Positions 30,579 through 39,997 of a DNA stretch of 64,000 bases are shown here, piece after piece. Source of the DNA: JAJFUG01 sp964473155 (GTDB lineage Bacteria > Gemmatimonadota > Glassbacteria > GWA2-58-10). The position numbers and the translations under genes were made by a program. Where the stretch lies: positions 1-64,000 of the forward strand of contig CAYYNT010000012.1 in the NCBI GenBank assembly GCA_964473155.1. Direction: 5' to 3'. The notes under the pieces are model-generated. The model did no database searches, was not told where the DNA came from, and saw nothing but the letters and a program-made list of their open reading frames with translations. Every line of letters starts with the position of its first letter. The first letter of the stretch is position 1.

Positions 30579-32351
30579 TCATTCAGTGTTGAGCAAAATT
30601 TCTTTATTATAGCGTGTCATCACATCGCTGCGGGAAAGAATGCCGAGCAAGCGGCCGCTGTCTGCGGAGTCCACCACCGGCAGATGGTCCAGGTCATGGA
30701 TGCCGAAGCGGTCGAGGGCCTGAAGCAGAGTGTTCTCGGGATGGACCGTGGGAATATCCTCACGCAGCACATCCCGGGCCAGGATCAGCGGGGCGAGGTC
30801 GCTTTCCATGAGAGTGGTCCTCAGGTCCTGGAATGATATCATCCCCAGAAAACGGCCCTCTCTGTCCGTGACTGGCAGGTCGTTGTAGCGGCTGATTTTC
30901 AGAAGGGACAGAATCTGGTTGAGGTCCATTTCCTCTGTTACGAGGTCAGGCTGAGGGTTAAACACCTGGCCGACTGTAATCCGGTTCAGGGTGGACAGGT
31001 CGGCTCCATGGTATACTTTTTCTCCCATCCGGGTAAGGCGCGTGGTGTAAATAGAATCCCTGTTCAGACGGCGGCTGACAAGGAGGCTGACAACGGAGGC
31101 AATCATTATCGGGAGGATCAGGCGATAGTCGTTGGTCAGCTCGAAAACCATCATGATCGCCGTGAGTGGAGCATGAGCGCATCCGGCGAGCATGGCGCTG
31201 GCGCCGACCAGGGCGTAGGCGCCTATCTCTATGCCCGCGCTGCCTCCGGAAAGAGAGAGGTGAGAGTCGAACAGCCAGCCGAAAATACCGCCGGCCATCG
31301 CACCGGTGAAAAGAAGCGGGGCGAAGACGCCCCCGGATCCTCCCGATCCCAGAGATATGGAAGTGGAGAGCAATTTTACGGCCAGCAGGGCCAGCATCAT
31401 CTCCAGACCGAGTTGACCGAACAATGCGGCTTTTATTCCGCTGTAACCGATTCCCAGCACACCTGGAAGTTTAAGACCGATAATGCCAACGATCAGACCG
31501 CCCAGCGCCGGACGGAGCACCGCCGGGATGCGCCTCATCCGGCTGAAAACGGTTTCTGTCCCGTAAAACATCTTGATAAACACCACCGAAAGCAGGGCGC
31601 AGAAAACGCCTAACAGACTGTAATGAACCAGGTGCCATTGCGATACAATTTCGTAATGCGGCACGGCGAAAGCCGGGTGATCCCCGAGAGTGGCGCGCGT
31701 TATCGCGCTGCTTACCACCGATGAGATGACCACCGGCGCGAGCGCGGCGGCCGAGAACGAACCCAGTATCTCTTCCAGGGCGAACATCACTCCGGCAATC
31801 GGGGCGTTGAATATCGCGCTCAGCGCTGCGGCGGCTCCACATGCCACCAGTATGGCCAGACGGTTGGAGCTGAAATTGAGCCAGCGTCCGACGCGAGAAC
31901 CGATTCCTGAACCGATCACCACCATCGGTCCCTCCGGGCCGGCCGAACCACCCGAGGCAATAGTTATTATCGAGGCGGTGGTTTTATGCAGAGTGTCACG
32001 GAAGCGAATCAGGCTTCCGTGCTTGGCGACAGAGAGCATCACGTGGGGAATGTCGTTGCCGCGCGCCCCTGGATTGAGCTTGTACATCAGCCCCACGATC
32101 AGGCCGCCCAGCGCTGGAACAAGAGGCAAAATCCAGCGATAGCCCGGCCCCCGGCAGGTGAGAAACGAATCGAGCTCTGCAATTGCCTCGGAGCCATAAT
32201 GAATGGCCCGCTCGAAGCCTATGGAGGCCCAGGCGCCGAGAACGCCCACCGCCGCGGCCATGACGACCAGAAAGGAGCTTTCCTGTATCTGAAAGCGCAG
32301 AATAAGGTTTCCAGGAAACCTGTCCCGGCGCGTATGAATGTATTCTGTCAA
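30579..32351 (-). CDS. ClC-family chloride/proton antiporter with CBS pair
   Basis: 590 residues: a ClC membrane domain of about 10-12 hydrophobic helices, then two C-terminal CBS domains (LSTLNRITVGQVF..., ILARDVLREDIPT...) that sense nucleotides. GPEGP gives the gating glutamate and FNAPIAGVMFALEE gives the inner EE pair, where the second glutamate marks H+-coupled transporters. The first ion-coordinating motif is usually GSGIP; here it reads GNDIP, an unusual variant. GSGGSGGVFAPLL is the third motif. The start is a TTG with no clear ribosome binding site; a downstream ATG is possible. Confidence 0.9.
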   Translation of the reverse strand: MTEYIHTRRDRFPGNLILRFQIQESSFLVVMAAAVGVLGAWASIGFERAIHYGSEAIAELDSFLTCRGPGYRWILPLVPALGGLIVGLMYKLNPGARGNDIPHVMLSVAKHGSLIRFRDTLHKTTASIITIASGGSAGPEGPMVVIGSGIGSRVGRWLNFSSNRLAILVACGAAAALSAIFNAPIAGVMFALEEILGSFSAAALAPVVISSVVSSAITRATLGDHPAFAVPHYEIVSQWHLVHYSLLGVFCALLSVVFIKMFYGTETVFSRMRRIPAVLRPALGGLIVGIIGLKLPGVLGIGYSGIKAALFGQLGLEMMLALLAVKLLSTSISLGSGGSGGVFAPLLFTGAMAGGIFGWLFDSHLSLSGGSAGIEIGAYALVGASAMLAGCAHAPLTAIMMVFELTNDYRLILPIMIASVVSLLVSRRLNRDSIYTTRLTRMGEKVYHGADLSTLNRITVGQVFNPQPDLVTEEMDLNQILSLLKISRYNDLPVTDREGRFLGMISFQDLRTTLMESDLAPLILARDVLREDIPTVHPENTLLQALDRFGIHDLDHLPVVDSADSGRLLGILSRSDVMTRYNKEILLNTE

Positions 32352-32556
32352 TTCGCAGCCATTCTATTAAGGGAGTAAAAGCCGTTCAGGAAATAGCGCC
32401 GCCGCGACAAAAATGGACGGCATGGCATAATAATAAGCAATTTCAGCAGTATGAAGTATTATTTTGTAGATGCACTTTGAGCCGGGTTACGGTTGATCGG
32501 TTCAAGGCGACTGATGGCCGTCCTGAAAGGATTTGCAAAGGCAGAAAGATTTTCCC

Positions 32557-32585
32557 TTGACAAATTTTATGCATCACTTTATGTT
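32557..32585 (+). promoter_or_regulatory. Sigma-70-type promoter of the tRNA-Gly/tRNA-Cys unit
   Basis: TTGACA, a 17-base spacer and TATGTT, with transcription predicted to start about 30 bases before the tRNA-Gly gene. Confidence 0.85.
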
Positions 32586-32626
32586 AACGTCAAGTCACAT
32601 TCGGTTTCTCTAAAGCAGGCGTCAGA

Positions 32627-32701
32627 GCGGGAATAGCTCAGTGGTAGAGCGCCACCTTGCCAAGGTGGATGTCGCGGGTTCAAGTCCCGTTTCCCGCTCC
32701 A
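32627..32701 (+). tRNA. tRNA-Gly (anticodon GCC)
   Basis: 75 bases including encoded CCA. GCGGGAA pairs with TTCCCGC, discriminator T, anticodon loop TTGCCAA, T arm GTTCAAGTC. Confidence 0.97.
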
Positions 32702-32718
32702 TTTTTTTTAGGTCAAAA

Positions 32719-32794
32719 GGCGGCGTACCCAAGTGGCTAAGGGAGAGGTCTGCAAAACCTTTATTCGGCGGTTCGATTCCGCCCGCCGCCTCCA
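32719..32794 (+). tRNA. tRNA-Cys (anticodon GCA)
   Basis: 76 bases with encoded CCA. GGCGGCG pairs with CGCCGCC, discriminator T, anticodon loop CTGCAAA, T arm GTTCGATTC. 17 bases after tRNA-Gly, sharing its promoter. Confidence 0.96.
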
Positions 32795-32940
32795 CTGATC
32801 CTCACCGTTGACATTGCTCTCCTTCATAAACCTTGCTTTTCATATAACTCCCAGCAATAATTAATCCAGGGCCGTTCAACAACGGATTACCGAGGCTGAT
32901 TCTCCGCTAATTGCATCATTCCGTATCAGGAGAGTATGCG

Positions 32941-33318
32941 ATGCATCGGCACGCGATCTGCCATATCGAGTGGTCCTCTACCGACCTGGAAAGGACCCGC
33001 CGATTCCTGTCCGGCCTGTTCCACTGGAAAATCGATTTCTGGAGCGCCGACTGCTTGCTGTTCAGGCCTCCTGTCGGTGTGGGCGGGGCGATTCAGCGGG
33101 TCGATGCTGTACATCCGGGGGCTTCTCCGCTTGTGTATGTGGAGGTCGAAGCGATAGCGCCTTACCTGAAGAGGGCTGTAGAACTGGGTGGAAAAGTGGC
33201 GCAGCCGGAGGTCGAGGTGCCCCACACCGGATGGATGGCGCAGGTGCTCGATCCGGATGGCAACCTTGTGGGACTGTTCCGTCCGCTGACAGAAACGGCC
33301 CACCCTCAGGCCGTTTGA
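32941..33318 (+). CDS. VOC (glyoxalase/bleomycin-resistance) family protein
   Basis: 125 residues. The ATG at 32941 has AGGAG nearby, better than the frame opening at 32911. A vicinal oxygen chelate fold is shown by the start (HAICHIEWSSTDLERTRRFLSGLFHW) and the C-terminal DPDGNLVGLF motif that carries a metal or cofactor-binding loop. These proteins include metal-dependent dioxygenases, glyoxalases and resistance proteins; the sequence does not decide. Encoded alone just after two tRNA genes; a terminator follows. Confidence 0.83.
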   Translation: MHRHAICHIEWSSTDLERTRRFLSGLFHWKIDFWSADCLLFRPPVGVGGAIQRVDAVHPGASPLVYVEVEAIAPYLKRAVELGGKVAQPEVEVPHTGWMAQVLDPDGNLVGLFRPLTETAHPQAV

Positions 33319-33346
33319 ATGTGATATGGTCAGTTTGATTGCAGTA

Positions 33347-33375
33347 AAGGGCGGCTGAGAGGCCGCCCTTTTTTT
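33347..33375 (+). terminator. Terminator of the VOC gene, near the PfkB stop
   Basis: AAGGGCGGC pairs with GCCGCCCTT around TGAGAG, followed by a T run. It abuts the stop codon of the convergent PfkB gene. Confidence 0.88.
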
Positions 33376-34475
33376 CAGCATTTCAGCAGACATGCCAGAG
33401 GAGCGGAAAGATTAAGGCCGAGGTGGCGCGCATGCTCGTGCAGTGTCTGGCGTGATGTGTCCAGGTGAATCGTATCGGGCGAGGTGACAGAATAAGACGC
33501 CAGCAGGGCGGCGAAATCAAGTGCGCTGCAAAGCGCTGTATCTGTCAGCTCGGTTCTGTCGCGAACTGGGCCGGCGATGAAAGGCAATCCGGCGGCTGTT
33601 GCGATTATGATCCCCGCTGTTGTGGCATCTCCGGCTCCAGCCGTACTTGCGGCAGAGACTCTGGCCGGGGGAGTGAATTCCCACTGTCCATTCTCGAAAC
33701 CGATTGATCCTGAATTCCCCAGAGTCAGGCAGATACGCATATCCGGACGCAGGGGGAGAAGGCTTTCCTCCAGCAGATGAAGAAATGCGTTTCGGCCCTC
33801 AGCGATGAAGTCCCTGCCGGTCAGGGATTGCGCCTCGTCACGGTTGAGCACAAGGATATTTGTCAGAGACAGAAGGCTCCTGCACTCTGTTGTAAGCAGT
33901 TCGGCGGAAGTGAACGAGGAGACTGTCAGAAAACTGTAATGGTCAGCCAGTTCAAGAAGCTCAGCCCTCGCAGACAGCGGAGTTTCGGGAGCGGCCAGGG
34001 CGATCCCGCGACCCGCTTTGCCGGTGAATAACGGGATGGATTGACGGATATCGAGCCTGGTGACACGAGCGCTGGCGCTGTTGGCGGTGGTTATATTGCC
34101 GCCGGATGAATCCGGATACTGAAAGCAGACCGAGAACATGGTTGCGGCCTCGCGGTCCTCAACGACCATCGAGACGTCGATTCCGGTCCGGCGCATCATT
34201 TCAAGCAACCGCGAGCCGTTCTCATCCCGCCCGACACGGCCGAGGGCCACTGTCTGGAAGGAACCGCCTGTGGATGGTCCCAGAAGCGCAGCCACATAAT
34301 GTTCGATTATATGAAGTTTGCAGAAATCCTTTGAGTCGAGCAGAAACCCCTCGCGGCTTTCATCACGTCCGAGAGTATGGTTCCCTGTGAGTTTAAAAAA
34401 AATTCCTGATCCAATTCCTCCGGTTCCTATCAGGATATCGTACATTTTATCAGGTGGCAGCTTTTCCTCGTTCAT
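33375..34475 (-). CDS. PfkB-family carbohydrate kinase
   Basis: Phosphorylates a sugar or related compound with ATP; cytoplasmic. GTGGIGSGIFF near the N terminus and STAGAGDATTAGIIIATAAGLPF near the C terminus are PfkB motifs; AGAGDA contains the catalytic aspartate. 366 residues, somewhat longer than ribokinase. The substrate motifs are not typical of ribose or fructose-6-phosphate, so the sugar is unknown. AAGGGAT precedes the ATG at 34475; a second ATG ten codons on is possible. Confidence 0.86.
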   Translation of the reverse strand: MNEEKLPPDKMYDILIGTGGIGSGIFFKLTGNHTLGRDESREGFLLDSKDFCKLHIIEHYVAALLGPSTGGSFQTVALGRVGRDENGSRLLEMMRRTGIDVSMVVEDREAATMFSVCFQYPDSSGGNITTANSASARVTRLDIRQSIPLFTGKAGRGIALAAPETPLSARAELLELADHYSFLTVSSFTSAELLTTECRSLLSLTNILVLNRDEAQSLTGRDFIAEGRNAFLHLLEESLLPLRPDMRICLTLGNSGSIGFENGQWEFTPPARVSAASTAGAGDATTAGIIIATAAGLPFIAGPVRDRTELTDTALCSALDFAALLASYSVTSPDTIHLDTSRQTLHEHARHLGLNLSAPLACLLKC

Positions 34476-35181
34476 TCCAAATCCCTTTTCCTGAAAAGTT
34501 TCACCGATTTGTCTTTCTTGTTTTGAAAATGCACGGCAGGGTGATTAATATCAAGGCCTCTGTCATATCAGAACAATATGCGGTCCGTTGCGATGAAAAC
34601 CTGATTGTTGAGGAGCGTAAAGAAGACTCACACAAATAAACCTGCAATAAAATGAACGGTTCAGGAATAGAATTGTTCGAATAGCACTTACAATTAAGTC
34701 TCTAAAAGAAATTTTAAAGCTCGGCCGGTCCGGCATTTAATCCCCTCCAGTCCAGATTCCTGGTTGTTCCCTTTCTTTTTTCCCCAGATATGATCAACTG
34801 TGCAGATCAGGGTTTGGATATCGATCTCAACCATTCCGGCCGATGGCGGCTTGGAGAGAATTTTATTTATAATTGCGGGTGCAACGATATTCTTTAATAA
34901 ATTTATGACCGAATATGTGTATTTTCGCTCATCCTGTGCGCGGCATGGGCGGTATCGGGTAATGAAAAAAAAGCCTGCTTATTCATGGAATGCGTAACTG
35001 CTAAAAGAACATAATGTTTGAACTGCCGTTCGCGTGGCACTCGTTGTGCTGATGCTTTCTGGAGCCTTGATAATCAAATCGTTGTTTCTTTTTGAGATGA
35101 TGATAGGCTGGCTTGCAACGTTATTTGTTAAAAAGCGTCAGAAACTAAAATGATGAAAGGATATAAACGTGTGGAGGACGG
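34476..35181. other. 706-bp intergenic region
   Basis: Between divergent PfkB and cheW genes. AT-rich, with no clear promoter pair or riboswitch. One short hydrophobic open frame (35034-35153) lies just before cheW and is listed separately at low confidence. Confidence 0.5.
35034..35153 (+). CDS. Possible 39-residue membrane peptide before cheW
   Basis: GTG-started frame of two hydrophobic stretches (ALVVLMLSGALII and LFLFEMMIGWLATLF) and a basic end (VKKRQKLK). It ends 28 bases before the cheW ATG. No ribosome binding site is visible and it may be a chance frame or a degraded gene. Confidence 0.2.
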   Translation: MALVVLMLSGALIIKSLFLFEMMIGWLATLFVKKRQKLK

Positions 35182-35703
35182 ATGCCGGCATATGAGAACG
35201 GAACAGCAGTAAACGATCCGGGCAATCGTCATATCGAGTCACAGGGTGAGATTGAGAAGTTTCTGACCTTTCGGCTTGCAGGTGAGCATTATGGACTGGA
35301 AATACTTAAAGTCAGAGAAATTATTGGACTGTTCAAGATAACGCGCGTTCCGCTTACCCCGGAATACATCCGGGGAGTGATTAATCTGCGTGGCAAAGTC
35401 CTTCCGGTGATGGATCTCAGGCTGCGATTCGAGATGGGTTCGGCCGAGGATACAGAGGAAACCTGCATAATTATCGTGGATCCTTCCCGCACGGGCAATT
35501 GTCTGATTGGACTGCTGGTGGACAGCGTTTCAGAGGTTCTGGATATTGACGCTCGTGATATCGAGGACACTCAGGAAATGGGAGAAAATGTCAATACAGA
35601 ATACATCCGGGGTTTGGGAAAATCCCGGGGAAAAGTAATCCTTCTGCTCGATATCCAGGCTGTCCTGGCTTCAGCGGCTGTCGAGCGGGCGGCTGAGGTA
35701 TAG
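35182..35703 (+). CDS. cheW: Chemotaxis coupling protein CheW
   Basis: Links chemoreceptors to the kinase CheA. Single CheW domain with motifs LTFRLAGEHYGLEILKVREI near the start and YIRGVINLRGKVLPVMDLR in the middle. 173 residues, normal. GGAGG precedes the ATG. A methyl-accepting receptor gene follows by 79 bases; cheA is about 8.6 kb away. Confidence 0.95.
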   Translation: MPAYENGTAVNDPGNRHIESQGEIEKFLTFRLAGEHYGLEILKVREIIGLFKITRVPLTPEYIRGVINLRGKVLPVMDLRLRFEMGSAEDTEETCIIIVDPSRTGNCLIGLLVDSVSEVLDIDARDIEDTQEMGENVNTEYIRGLGKSRGKVILLLDIQAVLASAAVERAAEV

Positions 35704-35782
35704 TGAAATAACGCCGGAATGATGTGCATCCGGAGACTGGTCGTCAGCATTCTTTGATCAAGAATACCGGCACGGAGGAAAA

Positions 35783-38398
35783 ATGAAAGTCAGGTCTATC
35801 AAAACACGGCTGATACTGCTTACCGGGTTGTGCATGATAGTAGCTGCGACTGTGATGACCGCGGTGATGGTCTATTCAGTGCGTAAGACATCCATGAAAG
35901 CCGCCAGCGGGGAAAGCATCTCGCAGGCAAGGGGCAATGCGGCAAAAATAAAGGCTGACTTGGAATCTGCTCTGGATGCATCTCGGACTCTGGCTCAGAT
36001 GTTGTCTTCTGTGAAGGATGCTGAGAACTCGATAGAAATGGACCGGCAGGATGCCGCCGTGATGCTGAAACGCGTGCTTCAGGAAAATTCAAAGCTGATA
36101 CGTATTTACATGGTCTGGGAGCCGGATGCTTTCGATGGCCGGGATGCAAGTTATGCCGGAAAGAATGGCTATGACGCGAGCGGACGGTTCGCGGTCTGCT
36201 GGGAGCGAGACGCTGAGGACAACGTATCGCGAGTCCCGCTGACAACATATGCCGAAGAAGGCAAGAACCTGTATTATACGAAACCGCAGGAATCCAGCCA
36301 GGAATGCATCCTTGAACCTTTCCGCGCCTCGGTGGCGGCGGAAGCGCCGTTCCTCAGTTCGCTTGTCGCCCCCATTCTCGCCGATGGAGAATTTTATGGG
36401 GTGGTCGGAGTGGATATGAGCCTGGAGCCTTTCCAGGAAATGGCGGATGATCTCGAGATATATGACGGCACCGGACGGCTGACCCTGATAAGCAACGAGG
36501 GACTTCTGGGAGCGGTTACCGGTGAGCGCACCCTGCGAGGGCAGGCGATGGGGGCATTCTATAAGACCTCCGGCGCAGAGGATAAACTGGCTGTAATCCA
36601 GGGCGGCTCCGAGATCGTAATCAGCCAGGAGGGAATGCTCGAGGTGTACGCTCCTGTACAGATCGGCAACACTGAGACGCCCTGGGCGGCCGGGATCGTA
36701 GTGCCGTTGAGCAAGATAACCGGCGAGGCCACCACTCTGATGTGGCAGCAGATTCTGATCGCACTGGCGATGCTTGCCATCGCGATCGTCGCCCTCTGGT
36801 TCATCGCTCGAAAAATCTCCGACCCGCTGGTTCATATCGCCAGCGGCGCACAGCTTCTCGCCCTGGGTGATACTGAAATGGAGGGTATTGATCATGCCGA
36901 AATGGAAAGAATAAAAGCCCGTGAGGATGAGCTCGGCGAGATAGGACGGGCTTTCGGAAGCTTGATCGAAGCGCAGAAAGCCAAAGTTGACTATGCCGAA
37001 CATATCGCCCGCGGCGACATGGCGATCCGGATAAAAGCCGCTTCGAATAAGGACGTGCTTGGCAACAGCATGATCGAGATGATCAAGAGCCTGAAGAACA
37101 TGAATCAGGAGGTCGTCCATCTGATCAAGGCCGCGGTGGATGGTCAGCTCGATATTCGCGCCGATGTGAGCCGCCATAAGGGTGAGTACGCCGATATAGT
37201 CAAGGGGATCAATGACCTGCTGGATTCCGTGGTTGACCCGATCAGCAATGCGGCCAAGGTATTGGAGGCTGCCGCAGCCAAAGACCTGACCCTCCGGGTG
37301 AGCGGAAATTACAAGGGGCGTTTTTCGGAACTGATGGAGAATATCAATACTACTGTCGAATCGCTGGATGTGGCGCTAAAGCAGGTGGCCGGCACAGTCG
37401 AAGCGGTGAGCCTGGCCAGCAGCGAGATTAACGACGGCAGCCGCACTCTGGCCGAGGGGGCCAACGAGCAGGCCAGCGCTCTGGAACAGGTGTCCTCCAG
37501 TCTCGAACAGATGTCCTCGATGACAACACAGAACTCCGATAACGCGGATCAGGCCAAGGCGCTTTCGACAGCGGCCAGAGAACTGGCGCAGAAGGGCAAG
37601 GTCGAAATGGAGCGCATGATCGAGGCCATTGGACGGATCAAGACTTCCTCAAGCCAGACCGCCAAAATAGTGAAGACGATCGATGAGATTGCGTTCCAGA
37701 CCAACCTTCTTGCCTTGAACGCCGCGGTCGAGGCCGCGCGGGCCGGCGATGCCGGAAAGGGCTTTGCGGTCGTGGCCGAGGAAGTGCGCTCCCTGGCCCA
37801 GCGCAGCGCCGAGGCGGCCCGCAACACGGCCGGAATGATCGAAGAGGCGGTGAAAAACGCCGAGGGAGGAGTAATTATCACCGAGAAAGTGGCAGTGATC
37901 CTGAATGAAATCGTCGAAGGCTCGAATCGCGTGAACGATCTTGTGGCTGAAATCGCGGCCTCGGCCCAGGAACAGGCTCAGGGAATCGAGCAGATCAATA
38001 AGGGCGTGGCGCAGATGGACAGCGTCACACAATCCAACGCGGCGAATTCAGAACAGTCAGCAGCTTCCTCTGAAGAGCTGAAAAACCGGGCCGAACTTCT
38101 TATGACCATGATCTCGGAATTCAGTCTGACCGATGATGTTGAGACGCCGCCTCCTGCGGTCAGGAAAGAAGTCAAGACGGCAGCGGGGTCTGAGAAGAAG
38201 AAATCAGCAGACACGGATGCCCAGGCAACCTTGAAAAAGGAATCCCGGATCAAGGCAGTCAAACCCGCGCTGAAAGGTGTCTCGGGTGCAGACAAGCCGG
38301 ATAAGAAACCGAAGGTTTCAGATGAAGGCAACGGGAAAAAGAAAGCAGCGCCGGAGAAGATGATTCCGCTTGACGACAGTGATTTCAAGGATTTCTGA
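35783..38398 (+). CDS. Methyl-accepting chemotaxis protein with dCache-type sensor
   Basis: 871 residues. First membrane helix at about 10-32, an extracytoplasmic region to about 320 resembling a double Cache domain, second helix (about 323-345, QILIALAMLAIAIVALWFI), a HAMP domain and a second HAMP-like region, then a signalling domain. The hairpin tip at about residue 634-690 has EIAFQTNLLALNAAVEAARAG, the CheA/CheW-binding signature. The C terminus carries an extra Lys-rich, low-complexity tail, possibly for interaction or localisation. Ligand unknown. Follows cheW. Confidence 0.94.
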   Translation: MKVRSIKTRLILLTGLCMIVAATVMTAVMVYSVRKTSMKAASGESISQARGNAAKIKADLESALDASRTLAQMLSSVKDAENSIEMDRQDAAVMLKRVLQENSKLIRIYMVWEPDAFDGRDASYAGKNGYDASGRFAVCWERDAEDNVSRVPLTTYAEEGKNLYYTKPQESSQECILEPFRASVAAEAPFLSSLVAPILADGEFYGVVGVDMSLEPFQEMADDLEIYDGTGRLTLISNEGLLGAVTGERTLRGQAMGAFYKTSGAEDKLAVIQGGSEIVISQEGMLEVYAPVQIGNTETPWAAGIVVPLSKITGEATTLMWQQILIALAMLAIAIVALWFIARKISDPLVHIASGAQLLALGDTEMEGIDHAEMERIKAREDELGEIGRAFGSLIEAQKAKVDYAEHIARGDMAIRIKAASNKDVLGNSMIEMIKSLKNMNQEVVHLIKAAVDGQLDIRADVSRHKGEYADIVKGINDLLDSVVDPISNAAKVLEAAAAKDLTLRVSGNYKGRFSELMENINTTVESLDVALKQVAGTVEAVSLASSEINDGSRTLAEGANEQASALEQVSSSLEQMSSMTTQNSDNADQAKALSTAARELAQKGKVEMERMIEAIGRIKTSSSQTAKIVKTIDEIAFQTNLLALNAAVEAARAGDAGKGFAVVAEEVRSLAQRSAEAARNTAGMIEEAVKNAEGGVIITEKVAVILNEIVEGSNRVNDLVAEIAASAQEQAQGIEQINKGVAQMDSVTQSNAANSEQSAASSEELKNRAELLMTMISEFSLTDDVETPPPAVRKEVKTAAGSEKKKSADTDAQATLKKESRIKAVKPALKGVSGADKPDKKPKVSDEGNGKKKAAPEKMIPLDDSDFKDF

Positions 38399-38410
38399 AT
38401 CGGGGCGACG

Positions 38411-38443
38411 GTGAAGGGGATGCAGGGAAGCGGTCCCCTTCAC
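38411..38443. terminator. Hairpin between convergent receptor and sulfatase genes
   Basis: GTGAAGGGG pairs with CCCCTTCAC. No T run follows, so this is a weak or bidirectional terminator. Confidence 0.5.
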
Positions 38444-38483
38444 GTTGCGCAGAATTCAGAGAAGCATCTAACATTTTCTGTGC

Positions 38484-39887
38484 TCAGGATGGTCCGGGCA
38501 GGCTGTCCCTGGACATCTGAGCCGCCAGAACCGCCCGTAGCTGAGTGACTCGAGTTTCCTGGCTGCCGGCGAGATCTATTTTTTCTCCCGGATCCGATTC
38601 AACGTTGTATAATTCTGTTTTGCCGGCGTTTAAAACTCCATCCTGCTGAATAAGTTTCCAGAAGCCACGCATGACCGCAAGCTGCCGTCCGGTGTTCCAG
38701 TAGAACGTGCGATCGCCCTCTGGCTTCGATCCGGCCAGTACGCTCAAAATGTTTTTTCCTTCTATCTGCATTGAGGTCGGAATTTCAGTCTCCGCTGCTG
38801 CGGCCAGGGTAGGCAGAAGGTCCATCGCATGGATGGGAATGTCCACTTTCCGCCGTTCCAGCACTCCCGGCCAGAAAGCCGCCGCCGGGACGCGGATGCC
38901 TCCCTCGTAAAGCCCGGTTTTCCAGCCGCGCAAGGGATGATTATTCCCCAGAACCTCATTCGGCTTATACTTGCCTCCGTATTCCTGCGCGGTTGCGTCC
39001 CAGCGGTCCTGTCCGCCGTTGTCGCTCACCCAGAGGATCAATGTCGAGCGTCCCCTGCGGCTTGAGTTGCGCTCGGCCGCGGCCAGAATTTTTCCCACTG
39101 CATCGTCCATATGGCACATTGCCGCCGCGTACATCAGCCGTGATGGATCCGCTATCCTGCCGCGCAGAGGAGACATCCATTGTTCCGGCTCATCCAGCGG
39201 ATAATGCGGCACGCTGAAGGCGACGTAGAGGAAGAGCGGACGGTCTGTTCCGCTGGTTTCAAGCTGGTTTATGGCCCTTGTGGCGATCAGGTCGGTGGCG
39301 TGACCGTTTTCATCCGTGAAACGCCCGTCCTGATGCCAGCTCCGGTCTCCGTTTTTGTATATGTGAGTATATGGATCGATCTGGCCATGAAGATAGCCAT
39401 ATGAATGTTCGAATCCATAGCGGTTCGGCCCTGTGTCCGGGGTCAGACCGAGGTGCCATTTGCCGATCTGGACTGTCCGGTAGCCTGCATTTCCGAGGAC
39501 CGAGGCCAGAGTGACGCTGTTTTCCGGCAGGCTCAGCGCGCTTCTTCCGGCTATCGGCTCCAGAATACCGAAGCGGCTGGGCGGACGGCCCATGAGAATG
39601 GCGGCCCGGGTGGGGGAGCAGGTCGGACAAGCGTAAAAACGATCCAGTTCGACCCCCTCGCGCGCAAGACGGCCGATATTCGGAGTTGGTATCTCGGAGC
39701 CGTGGTAGCCGACATCATTCCATCCAACGTCATCGGCGATAAGCAGGACTATATCCGGCCTGGCGGCCCTGTTCTCCGGAACGGCGCCATCCGCCAGGGA
39801 CTGTCTGCCCGAAAGGAACCCAGCCAGTCCGGACAGTCCGAGAAACTCGCGCCGGCCGATGTTTTCCACTATTCGATCCATTTTCAT
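38484..39887 (-). CDS. Sulfatase (arylsulfatase family)
   Basis: Hydrolyses sulfate esters, probably on polysaccharides. C90-S-P-T-R is the CxPxR-type motif in which Cys90 becomes formylglycine; C90 is followed by SPTR, so maturation by a sulfatase-modifying enzyme is needed, and none is in the window. D52-D53 (IADDVGWNDVG) bind metal, and GYRTVQIGKWHLG is the conserved Lys/His motif. An N-terminal RREFLGLSGLAGF resembles a Tat signal. 467 residues is standard. GGAG precedes the ATG. Downstream of an unrelated TPR gene on the same strand. Confidence 0.93.
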   Translation of the reverse strand: MKMDRIVENIGRREFLGLSGLAGFLSGRQSLADGAVPENRAARPDIVLLIADDVGWNDVGYHGSEIPTPNIGRLAREGVELDRFYACPTCSPTRAAILMGRPPSRFGILEPIAGRSALSLPENSVTLASVLGNAGYRTVQIGKWHLGLTPDTGPNRYGFEHSYGYLHGQIDPYTHIYKNGDRSWHQDGRFTDENGHATDLIATRAINQLETSGTDRPLFLYVAFSVPHYPLDEPEQWMSPLRGRIADPSRLMYAAAMCHMDDAVGKILAAAERNSSRRGRSTLILWVSDNGGQDRWDATAQEYGGKYKPNEVLGNNHPLRGWKTGLYEGGIRVPAAAFWPGVLERRKVDIPIHAMDLLPTLAAAAETEIPTSMQIEGKNILSVLAGSKPEGDRTFYWNTGRQLAVMRGFWKLIQQDGVLNAGKTELYNVESDPGEKIDLAGSQETRVTQLRAVLAAQMSRDSLPGPS

Positions 39888-39997
39888 GTGCCGTCTCCGG
39901 AAAAGGCCGATGCCCGAGCGCCGGGAAAGGTTTCTGGATTATCTCAGCCGGTTTGAACCATGCGGATCGGACTGACCATCCTGCCGCCGGTTTAGCA

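Noticed and set aside
34454..34997. Short plus-strand frames in the 34.5-35 kb gap
   Set aside because: No ribosome binding site, no recognisable content.
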